Origin: Takakia lepidozioides
Lineage: Eukaryota > Streptophyta > Takakiopsida > Takakiales > Takakiaceae
Length of the DNA stretch: 64,000 bases
Direction: 5' to 3'
NCBI GenBank assembly: GCA_030704615.1
Contig: CM060733.1
Span: 64,976,001-65,040,000, forward strand
Shown here piece after piece: positions 56,061 to 64,000 of the stretch (its first letter is position 1; every line of letters starts with the position of its first letter). The notes beneath the pieces were generated by a model that was not told where the DNA came from, made no database searches, and was given only the letters and a program-made list of their open reading frames with translations. The position numbers were made by a program, and so were the translations under genes.

Positions 56061-56786
56061 ACTGTGACGTCTGTGACCAGTGAGCTTGTGGGCCTAGTGC
56101 TGGCCCGTGGTGGCCCGTGTTGACCTGTGGACGGCCTGTGCTGACTCGTGGAGGCACTGGTGGACTTCCTAAGGATGACATGTGGTCTTGAAGGCCGAAT
56201 TTTGAGAGCTTGTGGAGGGCGGTTTTGAGGAGTATCTTCATGAGTGATCCCATGGTCATGCAAGTGAGGGAAGAGAGGAGAGGGAAGAGTGTTTGTGATG
56301 GAGGGCATGCTGGGGTTCGGCATTGCTTTAGCTTCTCTTCCTCGTAGTTTCCACCCTCTCATTAGGCCAAGACCTTTCCATAGGTGGAGGCAAAGTCAGC
56401 CCGGGTTTGGGCTGGGGTGTCCTGCAAGAGCCACCGTGGAGTTGTGTTTTTGGTGTGGGGGGAGTTGTCGTTCTGTTTCTTGTGTTTGGATCCCCTCCAT
56501 ATTTTTGCATGCTTGACTGTGCGCCATGCTAGTTTGTGTGGGCGCTTGTTTTTATAGGGATTGGTCGGATTTGATCACCGGCCAGTCCTAGAGCAGCTGT
56601 CGATGGTGAGGCTGGGGTGATGACCAGCCAGACATCATTGTTTCTCCTGTGGTGAGGTTGGAGGTGATGACCAGCCAACCATAGGAGTGCTTTGCGGTGG
56701 ATGGCAGGTACAAGGTGTAGGCTATGTTAGGAACTTAGTATTCCAACCATAAGCCGCAACAGGTTTCTCTACCGTTACCAAACCTT

Positions 56787-57865
56787 GTGGAAGGGGTTAG
56801 GGACATGTTCATGACCGGTTTGAGTTGTCACACGGAGTGCCAGTTTGCTGGGGACAGTGCCGGTTCGAGCACTAGCGATACTAGTGGGTACACGAGACAA
56901 GGTGTGCGGTTTAGGCCACCTTCACCTCCTGTGTCTTCCACGGAAGGTTCTGATTTGGATTGTGAATCAGGAGGACTCATACCGGCGGTGCAAGTTGTTT
57001 CTTTGCCATTGTTGTGGACACAATGGAGGAGATGTATGGAGCTACAAGGGACCACAAGGTACTCTGGGGCGGTGGGCACCATCGAGTTACATGATTTTAT
57101 CCAAGAGTTTGATAGTTGGTGTGATTTGCAGCAAATGCGGCAATCCACAACTATTTACGCCGTCATGGCATGGAAAGGGCTGTTTCAGCACTTGAGGGGC
57201 CGCCTATGGATGATTACCATGAGTTCAGGCGGGGGCATGAGGTTGAGATCGAGGAGTGGAGGATGTACTGGTCACCCCGACTATGTCTCCATCACTAGGG
57301 CACTAGAGCCATGAGGGCAGTGGCTACACCTGCCGCTGCAAAAACCGGCAAGCTTCAGCAAGTAGCAGTTGAACTAGTGGAGCTGGTGGTACAGTAGCTA
57401 CGACGTCCACCCAAGCCCTACACCGCACCACCAGCACTAGCCTCGTGCCTGCCTTCAACCCTGTTGTGGAGTTCTTCGAAGAGTTGAGAGGGAAATACCA
57501 AGGGGTGAGGACAGAGAAGTTTGCGGAGCTTGCAAGAGTTCCAACGGAGCCGACCGAGAGCTTGAGGGAGGCTTTCCACTCGCATGCGCGCTTGATAAAT
57601 GTAACCCCAAGGGTTCACGGAAGCTCAGGCAGTCCAATATCTGGTATGGATGGACAAGGAGCTGAGGAGAAGGGTGCGGGATGCAACTCTCCTACAAGCG
57701 GCCCACCCACCTTAGCAAATGTGTTTTTGCTGGCAGAGCGGATAGAGCTCAACATAGTGGAGGAACGAGTGGTCATGGTGGGATTTGCTAAGGAGACACC
57801 ACGGGGTAGTGTGCTCTTAGCCAACCACTACCTCAACGTGCTCAAGGCAACAAGGGGGCTCAGGT
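56787..57865 (+). CDS. gag: Element C gag (capsid), frameshifted
   Basis: Starts about 56,787 (MEGVRDMFMTGLSCHTECQF), Ser/Pro-rich to 56,990, then capsid-like sequence TIELHDFIQEFDSWCDLQQM and TIYAVMAWKGLFQHLRG. After shifts near 57,200 and 57,440: PVVEFFEELRGKYQGVRTEK, FAELARVPTEPTESLREAFH, SHARLINVTP, then (shift) AVQYLVWMDKELRRRVRDAT and (shift) LANVFLLAERIELNIVEERV. The W-x-GLF...EF...L..KY pattern with LREAF/RL is that of Ty3/gypsy retrotransposon gag. Four frame changes make it non-functional as assembled. Confidence 0.8.
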
Positions 57866-58310
57866 GAAGCTCAGGGAAGGGCAGAGAGGACCTCAGAGCA
57901 GGGGTCTCTCCCTTCATTTGCTGGCCAACAACGGGCGGATGTGGTGTGCTGGACATGTGGAGGACCCCATGTCAAAAGGATTGCCCAGAGGGAGGCAAGG
58001 GCTGGCACATGCACAGCCTGCACAGTTGCAGTGTGGGCATTGTGGCAAGCACGGGCATGGAGAGGCCCAGTGTTATGGTTTGCATCCTGAGTTGCGCCCA
58101 GGCCAGTTCCAAGGGAACAATGGTGGCCGGGGGCGAGGTGGAGCAGCCCAGAGAGGACGAGGTGGCCAGCCACGAGGTGCAGGCCAAGGGCAAGCTCAAC
58201 ATGGCCAAGGACGCGGAGGTCAAGGTGTTGACCAAGGCATGGCCAACCGGCTTCAGCAGCTAGAGCAGAGGTTGCTGCCATGGCTACAGCTCAGGTGGTA
58301 CCGGCTCTAA
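57866..58310 (+). CDS. Element C nucleocapsid with two CCHC knuckles
   Basis: First knuckle about 57,946: C-WT-C-GGPH-like pattern with its last Cys displaced by a 1-nt shift. Second knuckle about 58,033: C-GH-C-GKHG-H-GEAQ-C, a perfect CX2CX4HX4C. A Gly/Arg/Gln-rich tail follows (NNGGRGRGGAAQRGRGGQPR). Both features bind element RNA. The frame ends at TAA 58,308-58,310, overlapping the start of the protease-methyltransferase frame in another register. Confidence 0.82.
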
Positions 58311-58451
58311 GGCCGGATGGTCCACCTCCTGCTCCTGAGGGAGGAGATATGGGAGGCATGGGATTCATGTGTGGAGCAGCACTACCACTAGTGCAGGTGG
58401 AGTCTGCTGCAGCAGTGACTCGAGGAGCAGCACGAGTTCCTGAGCCACGAG

Positions 58452-60950
58452 GTGCAGAGGTGGAGTTGGATCCACAGCGTGGGGAGGCAAGCCGTCAGGC
58501 TAGGCTTCCTCAGTCATTCACATTGGCGGAGACAGTGTCGACGCCATCCATGGCACCTAGTTCTCGCCCGACTGTTACGAGGCGGAGGTTACTATGCCAT
58601 TGGGGAGAGCTACACGGTAGCACCACTACCTAGTGTAGCCAAGGCTACGGCAGCTAGTGTGCTGCTAGGAGCGGCCACATCTGTGTGCCAGGCTCCATTG
58701 TTCTCGGCTACCATGATTGCGACGCCGGGGGTAAGACCAGCTGAGGTGTTCAGGCTAGCAGCTACACTCAGTGAGAGTGGGGAGGTTACTTCATCTTCTG
58801 CGGAGATACTAGGAGGTGTAGTGCCGGAGGGATCCTCGGATTTGAGGGTCAAGACTGCCACGGCGGCGCCATGGCAAGCTGCAGCTGCCAGGTTGATGGA
58901 GCTGCCAGCTAGGCCAGCCATTGAGCGCGCCATGGTGACACCTGGAGTTGTCATTTTAGACAACCAAGATGACATTTTCTGTTTGAGTGGACCGGCAGGC
59001 AAGAGGTACCGGCCACTGCGGGTCTTGTTGGACTCGGGAGCTCAGCCACTGATGCTGGGCAGAGCTGCTATTGCAGGCTTGGGCCTCACGGAGGCGGATA
59101 TGGAGCCTTGTTCTTTCCAGATACAGACGTCTCTGGGAGGATTGGAGCAAGCTTGGGGCATGACACGGCGTGAGTTGGCTATCAGACTACGGCCGGATCA
59201 CCCTACAGATGGCTCAGTGATGCGAGCCAAGGCCATTGTGACAGACGCGGTCTCATACGATGTCCTGGTTGGTGGGGCAGTGTTGTACCCCATGGGCTTC
59301 ACCCTGGATTTTTGGGAGGAGTCAGCTTCCTATAGGCCTACATGGCAGTCAGGGGAGGGCCGGCGTGTGCAGCTCCCTGTGACGTTCATAGGAGGAGTTG
59401 CGGTTGCCCTGCGAGGCAAGATGCCGACACTAGCAGCATTCACAGCGGCAATGAGTTGGCCTAGAGAGTTGCTTGAGGGCAACGCTCATTCAAAGGATGT
59501 ACCACCTCCGGGAGAGCATGATGACATGTATGGTATGGCGGAGTTGCCTACCATGGTTGCTCAGACTCCATTGTGGGGCACGAGCAAGGATTTGCAGCGG
59601 GATGCTGATCGACGGGTGCAACAAGCCTGGGTGGAGGCTTTTGTACCGTTAGGAGAGGAGGAGAGTGCGGGGATTGCACCAGGACCACCTCAATTGTCTC
59701 CATTGGACACCACACCTATTGTGTGGCAGTATCCGGATGAAGGCATTTGTCTTCTGGACTTGTTTGGCGGGATCAGCACCGGATTGGCTGCTGTGTTACA
59801 GGCAGGTGTACGAGTTTGGCGTTACCTGTATGTGGAGAGGGATGAGACTGCACGACGCGTTTCACTTCGCCATGTTGCTCAGTTGGTGCAGCGGTACCCT
59901 GAGTTGTTGTCGGTGTCTGTAATTCGTGGATATCAGCAGGCCTTGCCAGCAGACATTTCGTTGCTGGGGGCGCAGGATTTGGAGCGGGTTGGCTCCATTG
60001 ATCTGGTAGTGGCAGGTTGGCCCTGCCAAGGGCATTCATCAGCCGGGCATGGCAATGGATTGCGAGACTCGAGGTCGGGTCTGTTTTGGGAGATGGTGCG
60101 GGTTTTGCGCCACTTGCAACTTCATCAAGCTGTATCTCCAGCATACATCTTGGAGAATGTGCCACTGATGGGCGATTCTCGGGCCAGGGTGATGGCCAGT
60201 GTGCATCAAGTCCGGTCGTGGCTTGGGTCAGTAGTGTTGCTAGATGCAGCTACAGTGGGATCACGGGCTCATCGTCCACGACTATGGTGGACTAACTTGA
60301 TGCCACCCGTACTGCTCAAGCGTGCATTTGATGGGGTGCAGCGGCCAGCACATCTCACAGTGGATAACATTCTGGATACAGGGAGGCAGTCTCAGCGTGT
60401 GAGACATGATGACCATTCGCCTTTGGCAGTGGTCAACAAGGTGGGTCAACCACGAGTAGCATTACCTACACTGCTCAGCTTCCCAGGATCGCATGCTTTC
60501 TGGGATAGTGGACCTGGCCTCCTGTGGGATGCTCAGTTGCAGCAGTTAGTGGAGCCTAATGCTGACGAGCGTGAGCGGGCAATGGGTTTTACCACTGGTA
60601 CCACGGCGGTGTCGTCTCTTTCTGAGGCATCACGTCGTCAAGTGTTGGGGCAAGCAATGGATCTCAATTGCTTGACCTGGATTATCAGCTTGGCTTTGGC
60701 TGAGCAACGCAGAGTGCGGAGTACACTTCCCTCAATGGTCTCTCTGCCTACCAAGACGGTACAGGCAGTGAGTGGGGGCGAGCATGTGAAGACCGCGGGG
60801 TGCATGCATCCATGGCACACGTGGGAGATGCTCGAGGTTCAGAGGGAGTTGGCAGCCAAGGCGGCTGTGATGGATGAGGTTGGGGATTCTTCTCGGGTTG
60901 AGGAGGTCCTCAAGGATGAGAGATGGGGCAGGATGAGGCCTTGTCATTGA
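58452..60950 (+). CDS. Element C aspartic protease fused to DNA (cytosine-5) methyltransferase
   Basis: Open frame of 832 codons; true start unknown (probably reached from gag by frameshifting). Residues ~180-290 are the protease: RPLRVLLDSGAQPLMLGRAA has catalytic DSG at 194-196. Residues ~430-750 are a C5-methyltransferase that would add methyl to cytosine using SAM: motif I LLDLFGGISTGL (D436, FGG 438-440), motif IV AGWPCQGHS (catalytic C525), motif VI ENVP (E568), motif VIII AHRPRLWWTNL (RPR 608-610), motif IX-like ERERAMGF (~705-712), motif X-like RRQVLGQAMDLNCLTWII. The order is canonical, not the permuted order of plant DRM. The AHR-R-W-NL and MGF...R..LG.. signatures point to the DNMT3 type. 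No PWWP, UBA, BAH or chromodomain is attached. All catalytic residues are present and there is no stop or shift: potentially active. Confidence 0.9.
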   Translation: MQRWSWIHSVGRQAVRLGFLSHSHWRRQCRRHPWHLVLARLLRGGGYYAIGESYTVAPLPSVAKATAASVLLGAATSVCQAPLFSATMIATPGVRPAEVFRLAATLSESGEVTSSSAEILGGVVPEGSSDLRVKTATAAPWQAAAARLMELPARPAIERAMVTPGVVILDNQDDIFCLSGPAGKRYRPLRVLLDSGAQPLMLGRAAIAGLGLTEADMEPCSFQIQTSLGGLEQAWGMTRRELAIRLRPDHPTDGSVMRAKAIVTDAVSYDVLVGGAVLYPMGFTLDFWEESASYRPTWQSGEGRRVQLPVTFIGGVAVALRGKMPTLAAFTAAMSWPRELLEGNAHSKDVPPPGEHDDMYGMAELPTMVAQTPLWGTSKDLQRDADRRVQQAWVEAFVPLGEEESAGIAPGPPQLSPLDTTPIVWQYPDEGICLLDLFGGISTGLAAVLQAGVRVWRYLYVERDETARRVSLRHVAQLVQRYPELLSVSVIRGYQQALPADISLLGAQDLERVGSIDLVVAGWPCQGHSSAGHGNGLRDSRSGLFWEMVRVLRHLQLHQAVSPAYILENVPLMGDSRARVMASVHQVRSWLGSVVLLDAATVGSRAHRPRLWWTNLMPPVLLKRAFDGVQRPAHLTVDNILDTGRQSQRVRHDDHSPLAVVNKVGQPRVALPTLLSFPGSHAFWDSGPGLLWDAQLQQLVEPNADERERAMGFTTGTTAVSSLSEASRRQVLGQAMDLNCLTWIISLALAEQRRVRSTLPSMVSLPTKTVQAVSGGEHVKTAGCMHPWHTWEMLEVQRELAAKAAVMDEVGDSSRVEEVLKDERWGRMRPCH

Positions 60951-61870
60951 CTGAGCAGGCAGGGAGTACTGCTCAAGAGGTTGCAACATAGCAACCACTG
61001 GACGCGTCCTCTACTTCTAAGCCCACTGGACTTAAGGTTGTAGTTACGGAGGACAATTGGGAGCCTGACATTGGACCCATTGTCACCGGAGGAGAGAGAC
61101 GACGTATACGGCGGTTCCTGAGGGCTTACAGGAATTGCTTTGCCTTCAGTTTGAAGGACTTGGGAGCACTGAAGGGTCAAGAGATCCGTATTGAGTTGGC
61201 CACTAACACGCCAATCTTTCGGAGACCCTATAGATACAGTGACATGGAGAGGTCTTTGATTCAGATGAGGACTCAAGATCTCTGGGAGGTAGGTTTGGTG
61301 GAGCTCTCTGGTGGAGAGTATGCTTCAGCCACAGTGATGCCAGCCAAGAAGGATGTCTATGGCAATTGGATGGAAAGACGTATGTGCGGTGATTACCGGC
61401 CTGTAAATCGTCAGACCAAGTCCGATAAGTATGTCATGCCAACACCAGAGGAGATCTTTGATGTCATCGGGCATGCTAAGGCCTTTAGCACTTTGGATTT
61501 ACGATCCGGATATCACCAGTTGCCAATCAAGGAGGCGGACAAGCAGAAGACGACATTCTGGGGGATCAATGAGCACGGCAAGGATTGCCTATATCAGTGG
61601 CGGTTCTTACCATTTGGGCTTAAGAATGCTCCTGCAGAGTTTCAGAGAGTCATGGATAGGATTCTAGCAGGGGTGGACTTTGCTCGGTGCTACATAGATG
61701 ACATCATCATCTTTAGTGTTACGATGGAGGAGCATGAGAGGCACCTTCAGGTGGTATTGGAGCGCTTGAGAGCGCACGGATTGAAGTTGCATCCGTGGAA
61801 GTGCAAGTTTTTCCACAACCAGATTGAGTATCTGGGTCACATGATATATCCTGGAGGATTGGGGGTATAG
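60951..61870 (+). CDS. Element C reverse transcriptase
   Basis: Pol is in a different frame from the methyltransferase; open sequence in the pol frame can be traced back to ~60,925 (QDEALSLTEQAGSTAQEVA, TAG at 60,989). RT motifs: [62 protein letters not shown], catalytic box CYIDDIIIFS, KFFHNQIEYLGHMI. Intact YIDD. Broken by TAG at 61,868 after GGLGV, then QTKVEAIAQIPRPTDVSRVR AFMGLANYYRRFVKGF continues in frame. Confidence 0.93.
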
Positions 61871-62500
61871 CAGACTAAGGTAGAGGCCATTGCACAAATT
61901 CCACGCCCCACGGATGTGAGCCGAGTTCGAGCTTTCATGGGGTTGGCAAACTATTATAGACGGTTTGTCAAGGGATTTAGTACCATTGCAAAGGCTCTAA
62001 CCAAGCTGACCAAGGTGGACTAGGAGTGGCAGTGGGAAGATGAGCAGGAACGAGCTTTTCAAGAGCTCAAGGCGAGGTTGACCTCGACGCCTATCCTGAG
62101 ACGACCTATCAGGGGGCGTCCCTTTCAGCTGCATACGGATTGGAGCATGTTGGGGCTTGGAGCGGTGCTCATACAAGTGGATGATGAGGGAAGAGAGTTC
62201 GTAGTGGCTTATGCTAGCCGCTCGAACAACGATGCAGAGGCTAAATACAGCTCATATGAGGGAGAGTGCTTAGCTGCAGTGTGGGCCGTGGCACACTTCA
62301 GGTGCTATCTATACGGCAATCTTTTCACCCTTGTCACGGATCACCAGCCACTCAAGTGGTTGATGGAGTCAGACAAGCTTACGGGGAAGCTTGCATGGTG
62401 GGCACTCATACTCCAGGAGTATGACTTTCAGGTTGTGCATCGACCAGGTTTGGTCAATCGGGATGCGGATGGATTGAGTCGCAATCCATGCATGAGCCAG
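61871..62500 (+). CDS. Element C RT connection and RNase H
   Basis: RT tail (AFMGLANYYRRFVKGFSTIA), TAG at 62,021 after LTKVD, then EWQWEDEQERAFQELKARL. RNase H: FQLHTDWSMLGLGAVLIQVD (first Asp; W replaces the usual Ala/Ser), YSSYEGECLAAVWAVAHFRC (Glu), FTLVTDHQPLKWLM (Asp), PGLVNRDADGLSR (final Asp). All four acidic residues expected for RNase H are visible. Frame otherwise open from 62,024. Confidence 0.92.
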
Positions 62501-63634
62501 CAGGATGACACAGGAGCTCGGTGGCATGGTGAGACGGACGAGGAGATGGTGCCGGGATGGCACACATCTGCATTTTTGTGTATCTTGGCATCAGGAGGTC
62601 AGGTTGGACCTACAACAGGGATGATTGTAGACGGATTGTCTGAGGACCCTGAGGCTAGTGATGAGCCAGGTGGTGCCAGAGATATACATGAGGATTCGGC
62701 TGTGTTGGACTACCTCCGCACGGGAGACACGGCAGCCACTGTGACTGCTAGGGAGAGGGATCGGATCCTGCAACGAGCCAAGAGGTTCAAGTGGGAGGGG
62801 ATACACCTACTTCGAGTGTGGGAGGATGGTCGGGTGAGGATTGTGCCTCACCCCATACAGCGTGCACGGTTAGTGCGGCATGCCCATGAGGAGTTGGGGC
62901 ATTTTGGAGTGCGACGCACTCACAGTTTACTGCAGGGGCAGTATTGGTGGCGTGGTATGCATACAGAGGTGCAACAGTTCGTGGCTAGGTGCATGGTGTG
63001 TGACAGGGTGCGTGCTTCATTCAACGCCCCTACACCACAGTTGCATCATTTACCAATCATGGGATTGGGCTACAGGTGGAGTCTTGACTTCGCAGGACCG
63101 TTGCCACTGACTATGCGCCATCACAGATATGTGTTGGTGATGGTGGAGCACTTCTCCAAGTGGATTGAGTTGGTTCCATTGCCTGACAAGGCTAGTGAGG
63201 GGGCTGCGTATGCATTCTTGGATCGTGTGCTTAGCCGATTTGGTGCTCCAGCTGAGGTACTCACGGACCAAGGGAGAGAGTTTTTGGGGGAGTTTCAGGC
63301 TTTGTGTGATAAAGCCTTGATAGACCACCGCACCATTTCTCGGGATCATCCTGAGGCCGATGGCTTAGCAGAGAGAGTTGTTCAGATGGTGAAGAGGGGT
63401 TTGCGCAAGTATGGCTTGCAGAAGGGACACTTAGGAGATTGGGATCTTCAGGTTCCTTGGTTAGCCATGGGCTATAGGTTCAGCAAACAAGCATCACTTG
63501 CCTCCTTCTCACCATATTTCCTTTTCTTTGGCCGAGAGCCGGATTTGCCTGCAGCCATTCGTAGGGACACTGCTCAAGTCCTTAACCTTGACAATCCGGA
63601 CGTGTGGGTACGTGCATGTGATCAGCGGGCATAG
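62501..63634 (+). CDS. Element C integrase
   Basis: HHCC domain RHAHEELGHFGVRRTHSLLQ ...RCMVCDRV. Core: LDFAGPLPLTMRHHRYVLVM (first Asp), EVLTDQGREFLGEF (second Asp), HPEADGLAERVVQMVKRGL (Glu), the D,D-E triad. Then ASFSPYFLFFGREPDLPAAI. The frame meets TAG at 63,632-63,634 but LFKKVMPMAFENLAIAQHRD continues directly in frame. Confidence 0.93.
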   Translation, partial: QDDTGARWHGETDEEMVPGWHTSAFLCILASGGQVGPTTGMIVDGLSEDPEASDEPGGARDIHEDSAVLDYLRTGDTAATVTARERDRILQRAKRFKWEGIHLLRVWEDGRVRIVPHPIQRARLVRHAHEELGHFGVRRTHSLLQGQYWWRGMHTEVQQFVARCMVCDRVRASFNAPTPQLHHLPIMGLGYRWSLDFAGPLPLTMRHHRYVLVMVEHFSKWIELVPLPDKASEGAAYAFLDRVLSRFGAPAEVLTDQGREFLGEFQALCDKALIDHRTISRDHPEADGLAERVVQMVKRGLRKYGLQKGHLGDWDLQVPWLAMGYRFSKQASLASFSPYFLFFGREPDLPAAIRRDTAQVLNLDNPDVWVRACDQRA

Positions 63635-64000
63635 TTGTTCAAGAAAGTCATGCCCATGGCTTTTGAGAACCTTGCCATTGCACAACACCGTGATACGTTG
63701 AGGTATGCCACTATACGTGGTGGAGGATATCGTCCTGGGGTTCGGAGGTTTAGCCCTGGTGACTATGTTTATTTGCAGCAGACTGCTCCTACGACTCTGG
63801 ATGTTACTGCAGGGCGTGTTATTCTGAGGGTTCGAGAGGTGTTGCCCTCAGGGGTCCTGATCTTAGAGGGTCGGGATGGCAAGACTTGGAAGGACCATGT
63901 GCGTAATTGTGCGCCATGTCACCTTCCCAATGTCGATGGCAGAGTTGACCCAAACTTGGCAGTGGTACCTGCAGGTTTGAGGTGCATGCTCTGTGGGTCT
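63635..64000 (+). CDS. Element C integrase tail, running off the window
   Basis: In-frame continuation after TAG: RYATIRGGGYRPGVRRFSPG DYVYLQQ, the SH3-like integrase C-terminal domain, then LPSGVLILEGRDGKTWKDHV, NVDGRVDPNLAVVP and finally LRCMLCGS at the edge. The CxxC at the very end could begin a zinc-binding module (for example PHD-like), but only one Cys pair is inside the window. The 3' LTR is not included. Confidence 0.8.
   Translation, partial: MFKKVMPMAFENLAIAQHRDTLRYATIRGGGYRPGVRRFSPGDYVYLQQTAPTTLDVTAGRVILRVREVLPSGVLILEGRDGKTWKDHVRNCAPCHLPNVDGRVDPNLAVVPAGLRCMLCGS

Larger units (their letters stand above)
54226..56780 (+). promoter_or_regulatory. Presumed 5' LTR/leader of gypsy element C
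   Basis: About 2.5 kb of G-rich, ORF-poor DNA upstream of the element C gag, with TTATATATG at about 54,222 as a TATA candidate. It contains a ~98-bp tandem repeat and a GGCTGTGA array. The 3' LTR lies outside the window, so LTR borders cannot be set; no standard initiator tRNA-Met primer site was found near 56.7 kb. Confidence 0.45.
56787..64000 (+). mobile_element. Element C: Ty3/gypsy retrotransposon carrying a DNA methyltransferase (3'-incomplete)
   Basis: Order gag, two zinc knuckles, protease, C5-methyltransferase, RT, RNase H, integrase. It lacks a chromodomain as far as visible. The leader probably begins near 54.2 kb. Gag has about four frameshifts, pol has four TAG codons (60,989, 61,868, 62,021, 63,632), the protease-methyltransferase frame none. 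Confidence 0.9.

Overview
The window looks like nuclear DNA of a streptophyte: a charophyte alga or an early-diverging land plant with a large, repeat-rich genome. The evidence is a plant-type cytochrome bc1 subunit 8 gene with a spliced C-terminus, a 16-exon plant-type neurochondrin-like gene with GT-AG introns, a PLS-type PPR fragment, a chromodomain Ty3/gypsy element primed by initiator tRNA-Met, and degenerate CCCTAAA telomere-like DNA. Retrotransposon-borne cytosine methyltransferases are published for charophytes and dinoflagellates, which favours a charophyte. The species assignment is inference only.

Layout. 0-1.3 kb: QCR8 on the + strand. 3.4-9.7 kb: a complete neurochondrin-like gene on the - strand. 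9.7-17.6 kb: intergenic DNA with relics (structured repeat copy 1, an HSP70 fragment, a truncated gypsy A gag, a PPR pseudogene fragment, a MITE-like foldback, a gag zinc knuckle, a tRNA-like SINE candidate). 17.7-26.8 kb: a decayed Ty3/gypsy element B on the - strand. Its integrase is split by a 5.77-kb DNA transposon (TE1) with a 9-bp target duplication, and TE1 is filled with satellites built on a GGCGCC palindrome. 26.7-38.2 kb: an unknown multi-exon - strand gene with a satellite-filled intron, cut by an almost complete chromodomain gypsy element A (27,380-34,260, 711/710-bp LTRs, CGAG duplication). 38.4-43.5 kb: more satellite, unidentified coding fragments, structured repeat copy 2 and telomere-like DNA. 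44.1-51.7 kb: a retroelement with a gag-like ORF and a Penelope-like reverse transcriptase, bracketed by 1.6-1.7-kb direct repeats. 51.7-54 kb: GA/CT-rich low-complexity DNA, then featureless DNA. 54-64 kb: Ty3/gypsy element C, running off the right edge.

The standout is element C. Between its aspartic protease and its reverse transcriptase, in the protease frame, it encodes a full-length DNA (cytosine-5) methyltransferase with motifs I, IV, VI, VIII, IX and X in canonical order, closest by eye to the DNMT3 type. The 832-codon frame carrying it is open, while gag has frameshifts and pol has four in-frame TAG codons. A plausible role is methylation of the element's own DNA or of the host genome.

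Most TE genes here carry small frameshifts, including gypsy A, whose LTRs are nearly identical. Some of these may be uncorrected indel errors in the assembly rather than biological decay.
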